The position numbers were made by a program, and so were the translations under genes. The notes beneath the pieces are model-generated. The model searched no databases, was not told the origin of the DNA, and saw only the letters and a program-made list of their open reading frames with translations. Source: Sphagnum compactum (taxonomy: Eukaryota > Bryophyta > Sphagnopsida > Sphagnales). From it: a stretch of DNA of 64,000 nt. Location of the stretch: the NCBI GenBank assembly GCA_965153455.1, contig OZ234499.1:6210515-6274514 (forward strand), read 5' to 3'. Shown in pieces: positions 10,501 through 24,663 of the stretch; the first letter of the stretch is position 1, and every line of letters starts with the position of its first letter.

Positions 10501-12134
10501 CTCTTTCTCGTGTTCCATTTTCCTCTCTCCTCGGCCAAAACCCGTCTGCGTCGCTTTGCGCCCAAGATTTTGCACCTTCGCTCCATCATCCTTGGTTTCT
10601 CAGGATCTCAACAGCTTCCTCACAAGCTATTGCAACTCCCTGTACAGTTTGCACCGCGTCTGGTTCTGTGATTGAAGAGAAAAACCTGCTGCGACTCCCT
10701 GTACAATTTTCACCGCGTTTGGTTCTGTTGTTGAAGAAAAACCGTCTTCGGTGGTGATGGCAGGATGGAAGAAGTAGCGGTCATAGTTCTGTCTTGTAAG
10801 TTGATAAGTCCCTCTTTCTTTCCCCCCCACCCCCTCCCTCTCTCTCTGTCTCTCTCTCCCCCACTCTCTCCTCTCCTGTTCGCTTCGAGATCTGTTCTTT
10901 CGGAATCATTATACTTCCGTTTCGCTCTACCTATCTTGGATTTCTCCTATCCTTACCTAACATCCGAGTCTATTGCTCGCGAACGGAGAGAAAAGAGGTG
11001 GTTATAAGTGTTGTCTAGTACATCAGTTGCAACTGTCAGGGAAATTCATGTCTTTTGAGAATTTCTTGCTCCCTGATTGCTATTACAAACATCAAGCTTG
11101 TGTACTATATTATTACCTGCACTGAAGTTTGGAGCTTGTCTTTGGGAGGATTGCGTATAAGCCCAAAGTGACAAAGATAAAATAGGGCAAACTGTTTTTG
11201 ATGTGTCCCCTTAGTCTCTGAAATTCAAGTGCAAAATTCTCCATCTCACTTTACATGCCTCAAGATGATGCAGTATACAGACCTTTTGTAAGCTGCTTCA
11301 AAATTTGTAAGAATAAACTAGAGTCCTTTTTCATTTTATGAGAACACTTATTGAGAGTGCCAAGGGTATCCTCTGAAGCCTAAGATCTTCAAGGACAGCC
11401 AGTACATGGGTTGCTTCTGCTTTCAGGGAGTGTTCAATCTTGATGTGGATGTGATATCCCAACCTTGTTCTTGAAGTGGACTTCAGAATGTGAATGATTT
11501 TTTAAAAGGTTGTACTCTGGATATTCTTGTACAGTTGTGGTTGTTGCAGAGGAGACCTTACTCTTGACATGATAAGGTACTGACTAGAGTGACACCCTAA
11601 CAAATCTGGAGACTGTCAGAAAGGTCCAACATTTTGTGTGCTTGACATGAGTAAGAAATTTTTTGGTATCAGTTCCAAAAATCATTGGAGTCCTTGACAG
11701 TGTTAACTTCTTGCACCTTATTGGGTTGGGTGTCATGTATACAGGTAACGCGGTCTAAGTGAAAGCATCAGTAATCCATTACTAGTCAAGCTGCTCTTCT
11801 CAAGGCCTCTTCTGAGTCTCTGCAGCTTTGGATGTGGGAGCAAGGAGAAGTGGGCTCATTAGGACTTTCCATTTCCTTCTCTCTCTTGAGGAGCAGGGTC
11901 AAGTTCTAAAATGCGATGTTCCACCCAAGGAGGGTTGTGACTTGAGTAGCAGGTTCACTGGACTTACTGCTTAGAATCCACTGAGGAAGCCACAAGCATA
12001 TTCTGTTCATCTCAGTGAATGTGGCCTTTGGGGGCACGGGTGATCAGGTGGTTTATGGTGGTTTGGGTATCAGGACATCCAGTTGACAGGTCTACTACAG
12101 GAACATCCGGCAAGAGAAAGTATATAAAACACAA
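10500..12134 (+). other. presumed 5' UTR and UTR intron of the OTU gene
   Basis: Lies between the ACGT-box region and the first coding exon. Bases 10626-10687 and 10688-10742 are a tandem duplication sharing GACTCCCTGTACA and CACCGCGT words. A CT-rich tract runs 10811-10875, as is common in plant leaders. A donor-like TCTTGTAAGT is at about 10792-10801. The acceptor joining it to the coding exon could not be fixed. Short open frames here (for example 10479-10757) show no homology. Confidence 0.35.
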
Positions 12135-15100
12135 ATGATAACATCAGCAGATGAGAATCTAGTGAAGTGGGGTCTACATGAGCTAGATGGAGGCAGACAG
12201 ATTGTGTATGATGCAGGAAGCAGTGGTCATAGTTCAGTAACTGAATCAAGCAGACACAGTTCTGAACATGAAGCCATTCCCTATGCTGAGTCACTGCCCC
12301 ATCCTTATATCAATTTGGTGCCACCGCCACGTCTACCAAGCACAGCAGATGATGCAGCGATTGCACAGGCTTTGCAAGAGGAATTTTCTAAGTTAGATGC
12401 TGGTGAAGAGGAAGCAGGGCCTACTGCTTCTGTCCACAAGCAGTCACAGGTTATACTTTAGCTTTGGCATTGAATCTTTAACCTTTCATCCACTGGGCCT
12501 CACATAGCTTTGAGGCCAGCATCAATTCTTACTCCAACAGTTTACATACTGTACATATAACAGGAGGAATATCGGGATGCTTGTGGGGTGGTCATCATGT
12601 AGATATTATCTTAGAAGGATGTTATGCCCTACCTCAGCAATGTGGTTTCTGCAAGCTGTGTGATTAAATCCAAGTCTGGATCATGCTAACCCCATTCAAC
12701 CCATACAAGCAGCAATAAATTTCCCAAATTTTTTGAAAGGTGGACTCAACAATAAAACTGAATTGTTACAAACTCATAGTAGTTAGTGGTGCAGGTACCA
12801 TTTCTCACCCAGAATTGGGTTGATATAGCTACAACAGCAGATAGCACATTAAGAGGAGGAGGCACAGAATTCAAGCAAGGGTTGCCAGAGCATGTACAGC
12901 AAGGTGGGGATCATGTAGATACATTGGCTGAAGGCGATTATGGCCAAGTGACTACCTATGACTGGGATAGCCCTGATGAGGAGATGAATCAGCAGAGAGC
13001 AGGGTCAAACCCCTCAAGCTCCCTTCATGAAAATAGGCCTTATGATTTGGATGATGACGACCGACAAATTGTCTTAACCTTGTCTGAGTTCCCACAAGTG
13101 GACAAAGAAGTGGCAAGACGGCTTACTAAACTTGAGTCTATCAAGGTATTTCCATGTGAAGTGCCTTCTAACATAATGCCATATATCTTTTGCACTTTGT
13201 ACAGATTTCCTCTTCTGGTTTGTTGCCAGACAATATTTTTACTGTTTCAATGTAGTTATTCTACTGCAGGATGTAGATTCAGTCAAATTTTCACTACATA
13301 AGACACTAAATGTGTGCAATGATATGTTACACAATGCAGCATGTCCCAAAAATAAATGGATCAATACCAACTTATGATGATGCTTCAGCAGACCACAGAC
13401 GCCTCCTGGACAGGTGAGGGACAAGTGTGTGAGACCTTTCTCTGACTTCATTCAGACTGTAGTTGTCAATGTGATGAGAAAATCTCTTGAATGTACTGGC
13501 AGCCAGTTTTACAAGGTGGAATATTACATGGTGGGTTTTCCATATGTTAGGTTGGATCTGTATGGGCTCATGGAGCAGAAGATCAAAGGTGATGGGAATT
13601 GTCAGGTCAGCTATCTCCAATGTTTTATGATGGCTTTATTTGATATCAAGTGGCTCAGGGTGCAACATTAGGGGTGATCAGTCATTTTATTCCTACGAAT
13701 GGAGGGGAAACAGAGAGGCCTTACTTTCATTTTGGTGCGGTCAATCATAGATGCTGCATAGCCCAAGGAATCTATTTGTCTTTCTTACAATGCAGTAATA
13801 ATGTTTCTGTTTAACTTTTGTCTGATAGTTTTTATGGTCTTATTGATTTTTCTCTAGAGGCTGTAAAATGCTGATTCTCTTTGCCTTCCTTTGCAGTTTA
13901 CAGATTGTACTCTCAATCCACTGGCTCTCTAAGCTGACTATTTAGCAGTTTTGCATTGTTCAATTTCTCTCTTGTATAGATCAAGTGTGTCCATTGGTTT
14001 TTTTCTTGTATCTAATTCGGTACTAGCATGAATGGTGGGTTGGTGGCAGTTTCGTGCATTGTCAGACCAGCTTTATCGCACTCCTGAGCATCACAAATTT
14101 GTCAGGAAGTCAGTGGTGGCTCAGGTTTCTTCCTTATTGAGACTCTTGGGCTTCCTATTGGATTGCTTTTGTATTTTCAGCTGAAAAGATAAACTATGGG
14201 TGATTTTTTCACCAAAATCAACTGAAATTCAAGGCTTACATCTTTGTTGTGGTGGAGTGGATGGGTAAAGCTTCTATAGGCAAGTATTGTTTGTTTGGCT
14301 TCAAAAGTTATGAGGAAAGGGGCCTCACATTTCTGGTTCTGAAATCATAGGCTTCTAGATGCATAGAAACTTGGGCTGCACAAGTCACCATACAAGTCAC
14401 CACCTGGGGTCTCATAATCTCCTCTAACGGTTCAAAAGTTCACTCATCTATGCAGCTGCTCATATGCAAGGGCTAAAACCAAATGGAAGTATGACTCCTT
14501 TTTTCACTGCTTTTTGGGTTGATGGGCCAGTTAAAGACAACTCCAGATGTATATTCAAACTACGTACCAATGAAGTATACAGACTATGTGAAGAATATGG
14601 GAAAGTATGCCATTCCAAGTGTCCCAGTTTTGTACATATGTGTTTGATGTTCCACAGTGCAGATTAGCAAGTCAGCAACAATCACAATCATAAATAGAGT
14701 AACTGAAAAAGAGTGGGTTTGTAGGAATGGTGAATGGGGTGACCATGTAACCCTGCAAGCTGCTGCAGACTATGTAATCTCTCACCTACTCTTTTGCAAC
14801 TTTTTAAATTACTGTCAACTGACCTCCTCTGTCTGCCAGTTATTGTTAGTATAGCTTTCTACCAAATACTTGATATCCTACTTTCTTCCCTTCTGTCACA
14901 TGCTGTATAGCACCATGAGGGAACCCTGTGAAATCTTTACATGTATAGTTTGACAAAGTTTGACCTCCTTTATTTACTTGTGATTACTTGATCTCAATAT
15001 GAGATGTGCAGACAATTAAATTCTAATGCTGGAACATTAGGATTTTGATCTCAAGATCTGATTTTTTGAACATGGAGTCATGCATTGTGGAGAGCTATCA

Positions 15101-16132
15101 GGAGACAATGCTTAATCTAGTGGAGTGCTGAGATGCTGAAAATGTGTCTTTTTGCAGTATGGTGTTAAAATTTCGTTAATCACATCCTTCAAAGACACAT
15201 GCTTCATTGAAATTACTCCCACTGAGCAGAAGTCTGAGCGAGGTATATATATCTGTGCCTTGGCCCATGCATATACTCATGAGGGCATCATTGTAGTTAG
15301 TGGAATTGCAGATTCTGTCAGTCTCAATTGTGGGAAATATAATCACTGAAAGTGAATTTGGATTTTAAATGTCTTTTCATTTCCTAACAGGAACAGAAAT
15401 TAATTCTATTACAGGCTGCTATGGTCAAGTAGCGACCAGGAATTATTTAATAGTTCTGAGACATGTTTTGTCATTCTCTCAGGCATGTTCTTGACCAAAC
15501 TAGCATTGTGGTCTTGGAATATCTGCAGAAATGTATCTCAGCTTCTGGGCAGAGGTCCACTACAACTCAATTTACCCTGCAGGTGGTAAGTCATACTGCT
15601 TGCACTGTTCATTACATTCTTTATTCTACCTCATTATGTTGTGATTTGTTTAGGGCTCTGCATCATTGCCATGTAGCAGAAACATCCCCAGGGGTGACAG
15701 ATTTCACAATGGCCCTGGAGGCCACTCCTCTAGAATCACTGGAGATGAAGACAGCTTCTTTAAATGAAACATTTAGCAGTGAACTCTTTTTCTCATATAA
15801 CATCATTGACCAGGGACGTCTTCACTAGATTGCTTTTTGCTGTGGTGGATACTAGTTGGTGCCTATGTACTGAGCATTTTTTAATTTCAGACCAAGATTG
15901 GTTAAGGTTGCCATGCATCTTATCCTCAACCGCTAGTAGGCTCAGATATTGGAATGTGTTTCAGGTGCAGCCTGCTACACATACAAGCCACAAGTAGCTG
16001 AGGCTAATGTGGTGGCTGCTGCAATTACCCCTCTAATGGTTTTGTTTCTGTTTACTTGGCTCAGAGGATTTTCTGCACCGTCAGGCACATCATCATGGGA
16101 AGAAAAGGCACTGGCTAGGCAGACTCTTCTAG
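12135..16132 (+). CDS. OTU-family cysteine deubiquitinase (plant OTU9/OTU12 type)
   Basis: OTU proteases remove ubiquitin from proteins. Ten exons assemble in frame to 400 residues: 12135-12449, 12795-13145, 13340-13413, 13551-13605, 14050-14124, 14531-14604, 14725-14773, 15158-15242, 15529-15585 and 16065-16132, all with GT-AG introns. The start is the Met opening a family-like N terminus (VKWGLHELDGG). Residues 1-240 are acidic and variable. The OTU fold starts near 248: DGNC at 261-264 (nucleophile Cys264), FRALSDQLYRTPEHH at 266-280, a YVPM motif near 300, GEWGDHVTLQAAAD at 317-330, then SFWAEVHYNS at 364-373 with catalytic His370 and Asn372. The C terminus ends in a basic KKRHW segment. 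Length suits the plant subfamily. The last junction (GGTG/GTAAGT to 16065) and the tiny exons rest on consensus and family fit, not transcript data. Confidence 0.88.
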
Positions 16133-18420
16133 TCATTTTCTCAGTTCATCTTTTGTTTAAATCGTGAGTAGATATATGAGTGTTTTCCTTAGGCTGCCCT
16201 GAGAAGCACTGTGGCTGCTGATGTCTCAATGTCAGAACTCAGTTTTGGTTCTAAGTGGTGTATGTGTTGGTGTAGAAGTCCTCCTTTTAGATTGGAGTTC
16301 TCAGTTCCTGAATTCTTTTGTGTATGCAGTTGGATTTTATTTTTAGAGTGTAATGAATGGAATTGGACAATTGGGAGGGAAAGGATATTTCTAGTATTTT
16401 CAGAGTATTTTATTGGTGACTGGTAGAGTTTGATGGAATCATCTTTGGACTGCTTGGATTCAGCTCTAAACTCTCAATCAGGGATATGCCATATTACCAC
16501 CCCATCTTGAGTTAGAACCTTATAGCAGGCAATTGGGGAATTGGTGTTCAGAATTACCAAGACATCTGGAGGGTGATCAATAGCTCTTGGGTTCTCCTCA
16601 CTTAACTTTCCAGTGAGTTGTGCTGAACTTGGGTAATGGATGTCTGTGTTGAGTTTCCATTCGTGAAGGCATTTACATTTTGCTGGACTGGTCAAAGTCT
16701 CAACAACATTATGTGAGCTGAGAGTGAGGGAGAGTAGTTGAGTTACCTTGCACTCAAAATTTTGTATTAGAAATGGCAATGGTGGACAAGATGTAACCTG
16801 TCGGAGAGCAACATGAAGGCTGTACAAAGGCTGTAACAGAAACCTCGGTGCAAAGGCAACACAGGAAGAGGCAGGATGTGGAAGGCTGGATCAGAGTTTG
16901 AGAGAGAGAGATGAAGGATGAGGAGGCATACCAATGCAAAACAAGTGTGAGTTACATGTGCTTACTGAAGTTGCAAATGCATCAGAAGGAGAATTTTTGT
17001 TTGTTCTGAGTTTATTCATGTTTGTGAGATACATTTGAAATTCTACACAGATTGCTTTACAAAACTCTATCTCAGAATCAGAGATGGATAGCTCTGAGGA
17101 GAGGCAATTTTCCTGTCATTCATGGAAGTGATGAAAAGGATTCCCTCTTCTTTTATGAATTACATTCTGGTTTTGCTTGGGTGCCATTTGAGGCAGACAT
17201 CTTACCTAAGTAGAGAAGTTGAATGATAAGGACTTGATGGGCCAAGAGTTACAGATGATAGACCTGTTTTGCTTTTTGTTTGTCTGGATTAAGCATTTGT
17301 GTTGAGAAGGGAGAGCTGAATAGAGTTGAGGGGCAGGAACCCTGAGGGGAGAAGGATTGATTTAGGGAAGAATGGAACTATGCAAAATGAAGGTGAGTGA
17401 TGAGCTTTCTGGAGGTCTAAATTTTGGAGACAGGTGCAGAACTGTTTGATCAGGATTTGGCTATTTTTATGTGCTTATGAGATATTTTGATGTTGTGTTG
17501 CTTATGGGCTTTGTGGATCTTGATTCAGGCTTAAACCAGAGTAGACCAGAAAAGAGACTTTTGTTGCTCAAACTGTGTAGTAAGGAAGGTAACCATTAGC
17601 TTTCTCTGTGCTTGTTTTCTTTTTCCTTTTTTTAATGTTGCCCAAGAGTTGATGCAACTGATGTTACTACATGCTTCACTAAAAAAAGGAGACCATAGAG
17701 AGCTAGCTGGTCATGTGCAGAAGTCTGTGGTAAAGGGACAGGGAGAGCAGACCTCTAGTGTATGGGGCTCGAGAATTGGTTCTTTTGGTGTATGTAGACC
17801 AGTAGCTCTGAGGTGTAGATGCACTCCCTCAGGTGTCGAAAAAGAGAGAATGGCTGACGGTTGAGGGGAATGTCGAAGATTGCCAATGTTTTGCATTTGA
17901 TGGGACTGAAAATAAGTGGAGCGTGAGTGATTCTGCTGACAGTGATTCAGTATGGGCATGGGAAGCTTGGGTACTGATGTCTATGGTGTTCCATTGGACA
18001 ATCTAGAGCTGCACACTGCACCCTTGGTGACTTGTAGAAGCATGCAGTCTGATGGAACCTAGTCTGAGGGAAGTTCGGTCCTGATGGGAATGGTTGCAGA
18101 CCTCTAGATCTGTTTCTGTTTTTGCTAGTGAACTGAGTGCTTGAGTTGTTTCATACTGGGGCAGTGAATGGTTGACTTGAGTGGGAATACTGTGAGCTGG
18201 CCATGACAGCTTATTTTGATTCAGGAGGTTCATGGGACACAGTTTGAGTTTTTGATGTGACTTTGATGGCAGCTGGGACTGCAGTCTTGTGATTTCAGCT
18301 TGTGTTGGTGCATCTAAAGATAAGGACAACTAAAGCATTTCCAACTTTTGGATCTCATATGAGAATGTCTGAATAAATTTTCGAACCAACTTGGGCTCTG
18401 TGTCACTTCACACTACCAAT
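16133..18420. other. 3' flank of the OTU gene, no second gene recognised
   Basis: The sequence keeps the GC-richer, intron-like character of the OTU gene, then becomes AT-rich near 18.4 kb. It could hold the 3' UTR, a downstream non-coding transcript, or a gene too decayed to see. Open frames such as 16474-16827 minus and 18003-18329 minus show no recognisable family. A GA-rich run is at about 16899-16915. Confidence 0.35.
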
Positions 18421-21175
18421 GACAATGTCCAACACCATGGGTGAACTAGCACTTACACTTGACCATGGTCAAAATTACAAAAACCTTTTTAAAGTGCTTC
18501 TAGATGTTATGAATTTGTCCCAAAGGTTCAAAATGAAGACAATGTTCACAGAGAAAGAAAAAGAAATTAACAATCTTCTACCATACTTGAAAATATACTA
18601 ACAATAAACTAATGTGAAAAAAATTTGTGAAAACCCTTTCATGGTGTCTTTTTTCTTCCAAAATAAACCCATTTTTGCACCGCATGATTTGTTGTGCAAT
18701 ACAAATCCACACAGAACAATTTCATGTTGTCTTTTGTTGTCCAATGTGCATTGGGAATAAGAATGCACAATTTAGAAACACACATTCATTGAGATCAATT
18801 ACAACCATTGTGACCATGCCATTTTATATTAGCTTTATATAACAAATGATATCAATCAAGTTGAGATTGAAAAAGAACATGGAGATAATGGCTCGACAAG
18901 TTTTTACAAAATTAAATCAATTGTAGATACATAATTATACGATAATATGTTGTTGTACGGAATCTTTTTTCCTTTTGTCAAGATCAGGGTGACCAGACAT
19001 CATCCCAAGTTGTGTTAAATGACTAATATGAATGTTGAGTAATTCAAATTAAAAATTCATTAAATTAAATTTTGGGTTTTGGTTTTACAAAAGGACATTT
19101 GAATTTGAATAGGTGTTATGTTAGATTGTGGTTAATTTTACAAAGGACTAGGTAAAGGACTATTGTAATAACATAATTTTGATGGTAAAAAAAATTTAGA
19201 TGATAGTAACATACTACTCAAGTTCAAAAAACACTCACAATTTAAATAAATTTAAATTTAAATTTTTTTTAAATTCAAAGTATTTTTCAATTTTTTAAAT
19301 TTTCAAGAGTCCTTTACCACGTGTAAGTGGGGTGTAATGTGCATGACATACAAAAAAAATTTGTAGTTTATGATATAAGAAACAAAACCTAAAGTAGTTA
19401 ACATATTTTGGTATGATTCAAAATTATGATAAATTTTCAAGATGAAACGCAAAATGTAGCAAATTTTACACATTTTGAAAAATTCATATTTATTCAAAAA
19501 TGATTAATAAAAAACATGTGATCTATTGGGGCAACTATATGTATTTTTAATAACAAGTTGCAAAATATTTCATTCAAAAAATTCTTTCATATGAAAAAAT
19601 GAAAAAGGATTAAAATGGACTCACAGTCCTTTTGTAAAGTAATCTTGTTGGCTCCTATCTACGTACTTGCACCCCTAGGGCCTAGGACATGGTGATAGAT
19701 GAATTTAACCTCCATTTTGAAAATGTCCAACACCCATAAACTTTACCCATTGTAAAGCATGAGGCAAAAGTTTCCATGGACCTAAACATAGGTGGATCGC
19801 AAGGGGGAGGGTTCTTAAACCCACATCTTAAAAGTGGGAGGGATCTTATGCCTATAAATAGGCATAACTTCCATCCCACTTTTGAGGAGTTAGCATAATA
19901 TCTTTCGTCTGTTTAAGGAGGGATATTCTTGGATATAAGACCTTTCAAATATATATAGGAATGTTTTCGGAATGCTTTACACTATAGGACACTCCATTGG
20001 TCTGATTCAATGTATATAGTAATGAACAAAAGGCAATAGCTTAAGTGGTTTACACTTTACATTCCTCCCCTTTTCAAAACTTGGGGCAATGTTTGATAAT
20101 TATGTAAGTAAAATTTACAAACTTGGGTTGTTGTGAGTAAATGCAAGATGATATTTTTTTCTCTAACAAGGTGCATTGCATGCACTACATGCATTTGGTC
20201 TTTTTACTATGTTGTCGGTGAGTGAAAAAAAATTGTTGGGGATGTGCAATAGTTCTGACATGCAAGCTTTGAACAATGGTCCCAAGGCAATAAATGTAAA
20301 TGATGGAGGAACTCAAATTGAAGAAAAGGGGGAAAAAAAAAACATGAGTAAAAAAACTTGGTGCAACATAGCCATTATGGTGTGCTCTTGATGTGGCTAC
20401 TTGTAGTTTTTGTCACACCACATTAATGCATGAAAAGTAGAAGATGGCCCCTCCATTGAAGGCATGCATGTAAGCAAGGACTAAAAATTCACTCTAGTCT
20501 ACACACCTTAACACAAGAAGTAACTTGCACCTTATGGTTAAAAATAGGTGATCTTTCAAAACATCTAGATAAAATATTTAATAATTTAAAACTAGTTTCA
20601 AAGACTAAGTACTTTAATTAAATTTGTAGAAATAAAAGTAAGGGGGAGTCAATGATTTGGTATTCCACTTATTTCAATGTTGTACTCCATTGTTATTCAT
20701 CTCACTTTAATGTTTTTTACATTTTGGTTTAGTTATGATTTAAAGCTTATACTACATAATAAAAATATTTATGTATATAAGAAATGAAGGTAATTTGAAC
20801 ATGGTTGTTTTTTTTCAATTTTGTGGACTAATGACCATCCACAAAAGGACTTAGCCAAATTTGGATGGAGGTTTAAACAAAGGTAGATTTTTATTCAAAT
20901 TCCACTAAGACTAGTGACATTCAAGAACCTATGTTCTAAATATGGTGAGTTTCACTTTTTATTCCTTGAAATGTGATGACCTTGGGCCTTTTGTCCAAAA
21001 AGTCTTTTAGACAATTCATCATCTCTTTGTTTTGTTGCCAAGTGATGAAAATTTACCACAAAAAACCTTGTATTTAAAGTGTAATTATTTTCAAAATCAA
21101 GTAAAATTACCATGATAACATGTATTTTCCACCTTTTTTCTTTTTTAAAAAAATTTGTCTAATGTGAAGGTGATT
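18421..21175. other. AT-rich intergenic stretch
   Basis: No gene is recognised. An ATTTAAATTTAAATTT-type palindromic AT run lies at about 19235-19300. Short open frames (18419-18601, 20176-20391 plus) have no support. Confidence 0.4.
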
Positions 21176-21900
21176 GGTACTAACCCAAATTTTGTGAGAA
21201 GTTAAGCTAGTGAAAACACTCTATGAAATTTAATTCAAAAATGACAATTTGGTGATTGAAAGTACTGTGGGAGCTCACTATGAGCTAACTACTATTTTTT
21301 GGAGAATTCTCTACTAGGAATTATAGGGTGGTGGCGGTTGCTTTGTAGCAAAAGTGTGAAGTAACCATTTTTTACTAGCAAAATTTGGTCAAAAGGTAAA
21401 ATGAAGAAATGAAGAAATAAAGTGATTTCTAGGATTTTCAATGGTCAAAGTGCAATGAAGAATACTATAATCACCATATTTATACATTTGGTTCAAGTAA
21501 ATAGCCAAAAATATAAAGGGATGATTAAACTTTTGTTATTTTATGTCTAGTTTAATTCAAATTTGGCTAAATCTTCCTTTGGATGATTGCCAATTTGGCT
21601 ACCTCACAAAATTCCTTGAAGAAACACTAGTGGGAAGATAATGTAATAGTGTTTTGCAAAGGTTGTGAATGTACAATACATTTCTGTTGTTACTTTTTCT
21701 TGCCTAGTTTGATGATGATTGGTATAAAGATAAACCCAAATTTTGTGAGATGTTAAGCTAGTGACAATGACTATGAGTTCGAGGATTCATTTCAAAAATG
21801 ATAAATTAGTGATGGAGAGTAGTATGGGAGCTCACCATGAACTCAATAGTAAGAATTTTATATTAGGAATTTCAAGGTGGTGGTGGTTGCTATGCAACAA
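21176..21900. repeat. direct repeat pair, about 170-bp arms
   Basis: Bases 21176-21350 and about 21720-21900 are similar in the same orientation. Both contain CCCAAATTTTGTGAGA, GTTAAGCTAGTGA, ATGGGAGCTCAC-like words and GTGGTGGCGGTTGC/GTGGTGGTGGTTGC. The 0.37 kb between them (about 21440-21610) resembles 36115-36250 next to the histidine kinase gene, which suggests a dispersed repeat family. Confidence 0.65.
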
Positions 21901-24663
21901 AGGCCAAAGCAGAGATGAAAGGAAAGGATAGAAATGTTTTGCAAAGGTTGTGAATACAAGCTCTATGTAAGGGGACTATTTGGTTGAAAACAAATTTTCT
22001 TTTAGATATTTTGTTGATATTACTATGACAACTAGAATGAGAGAATGGGCTCAAGAACACGAACACCCATAGGCCCCTTATTTGAATAATGCCCATCCTT
22101 AGGCTTTACCATATACCTAACCATCATCTAAAACTATGATAAAATAATGTGTAGAAAGGCTATATGTACACTCTTGGTGGAAGATGCCTCAACATAGGGA
22201 AAGAGAAAATATGGTCTTGAATGGATTCCCAAAAAGCAAAGTTTCTTGCATTTGTCATGTGAAATTCTAGTGACGATGAGTAAGTTAGAGCTAGTTTAAG
22301 GGGGAAAATAATGGGTTCCCTTGTTTCATCCTACAAAAATAGATTCCAAAAATTAATTACATCTTTCAAGCCTAATCACTTCACTCCTTTCCCTTGCCAC
22401 CTACATGGACATGAAAAGGCACATGTCACTCTACCCTTCCTCCATTTTATCTTAAGCCAAGGATTTAATGATGAAAGTTGAGGTTGCCTAAATTTTTTTT
22501 CAAAAGTCTTTTGATTTTACAATTTTTTTTTGTTTCTTTCCATGTTTAGTTTTTCCAATAACGGTTTATCAAAATAATGTCAACTAACATATCGAGCTTA
22601 TATAAATGTGCTTTTTATATTATGATATTTAACATGGATAAACAAAGATCGGTGTTTTGAAACCTTTGTTGTAGTTCATTATTTTTTCATTTAAATTTCA
22701 CCGTTTCATTTTTGTAAATAACATGTCAATAAGTGAAGCAAGAGGAAGAGGAGAGCAACCAACATGGGAAGGATTTGTATGCAAAAATAATGACAATTAA
22801 ACAATGATGTTTTGGTAGTGTTAGTGTTCAACAAAGGTGGAATTTTACTTTGGACAAATAGTTGAAGACTATTCATATAATGGTAAGAGATTTAATATGG
22901 AATTTCAAAAGAAAACATCATCTATAATCTTCAATTTAATTTGAAAGTTATTGACATTTTTTATTTGAGTTGGAGTACTTTAAATATTAAAAATTTAATT
23001 AGAACTTATGTGATTTGCAGTGTCCAATGTTTTTTGGTGATAATATAATGTTCACAACTTGAGTATATATATAGTTAAGGACAAAAGATCAAATGCCATT
23101 CATGAAATGAAATTCACGAAAATGACACCATTGCAACATTATAGACCATCCACTATTAAGTTTGTTTTACATGTGTGCATTAGCATTTTTTCAAATAATT
23201 GAAAATTCCTTCATCAAATAGATCATTTTGCAATTCCTATGGTTTTTAATCTTGCCATTTTTGCAACATATATATACCTATATAATTATGAACATATGTG
23301 ATTCAAAGATGCCACCTCTCGAACAAGAGCAAATAAAATGAAAATGAATGGTGCATGCAAAGTTTGAAAAGTTGAAGAACAAAAAAATTATGATCAAACA
23401 TAACTTTAGTAATAGTGGTGCAATAATGTTGGAAAATTTGCACAACTTGAACTCCACTTGTAAAACACTTACCAATTACTTAAATTTGAAAATTAAGCAC
23501 ACATTGTTATTACAACTTGGTGTTTCACAATTTTCTCTCAACATAGGTTACATCCCTTTCATTTATTTTGGATTATAAAGATGAATAGTACTTGAACAAT
23601 CCTCAACTCTCTAGATGTTATTGCAATGTGTTCATAATCTTTTAATATAATATTTGATATTGATTTTTGTGAGTGCATAGTGAGATGAGTATGAGTGTGG
23701 GGAATATATCCACACATATAATCAAGGTAACACCTTAGCAATGGTTGTGAGCAAAGTTTCACTTCCAAACGATTGTAACGAAATTTGGGAGCATAGCATA
23801 TTTGCAACAGATAATGATGGTGTGTGACTTTGATACACATATCATTCATACTACTAATTGTTTTTATTCATATGATCCTTAAACATAACTTTCAATGATC
23901 AACACCATACTTTCGCAACCATAGCAAAACAATGCAATAACAACAAACACTAATTCTATGGTCCTTGATGACGCTTGATCAAAAAATGTGGATCAGACTC
24001 TCCTTGTTCACCACTCTTTGCCTACCAACAAGTATCATCCCATGACACCAATACAAAAACCCAGAATGTTTTATTGATAAAATTTCCAACCCACGGCACA
24101 ACAATTCCCCTTATTTCATGATTCCACAAAAACAATTTCCAACCCTAGACCCTCAAACATGGGACTTGTCAGGCATGTGAACTTTAGACACTGTCATCAC
24201 TTCTAGTTATCCAGTTTTTGGGTCAAGGAAAACAAAAAATATAACCACTACCTTCTATCCTGCAACTTATAAACAATTTGTCTTTACGTAGTAGAAAAGA
24301 AATTCTAAATACATTGTCTTCTTGTAGTGGACATAATCACACACAAACATCAAGATTTCATAGAATGCACTTAACTTCCTCTCTATCTTAGTCCTCATGT
24401 GTCCTTTTGCTTAAATCCTCCTTCGCATTCACCTTATTGCAATCATCCTCCGCATTCTCCTTCACATGTCTCCATAAAAAGCTCCACACAAAGCTAATCA
24501 GCCAGCACACCAAACTCACAAACAAACCAGGTATAGAAGGTTCAACAAGTAATTGCTTTGCCATTGCTAGTCACCATCGTTGTCACTCTTCACGAACAAA
24601 CTGTCAAAAAAGTGATAATTGCATCACCATGCAAAAACGCATAAAAAGATTGCATAATCAAAT
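21901..24663. other. AT-rich intergenic stretch
   Basis: No gene, RNA or clear element is recognised. Short open frames on both strands (for example 23348-23578 plus, 23559-23849 minus) lack any family signature. Confidence 0.4.

Noticed and set aside
10479-10757. Coding first exon of the OTU gene
   Set aside because: The frame does not join in phase to a known family N terminus, and the exon at 12135 already begins with a family-like N terminus.
16474-16827. 117-codon minus-strand gene downstream of the OTU gene
   Set aside because: No family match, splice pattern or promoter; it probably reflects the GC-richer 3' flank.
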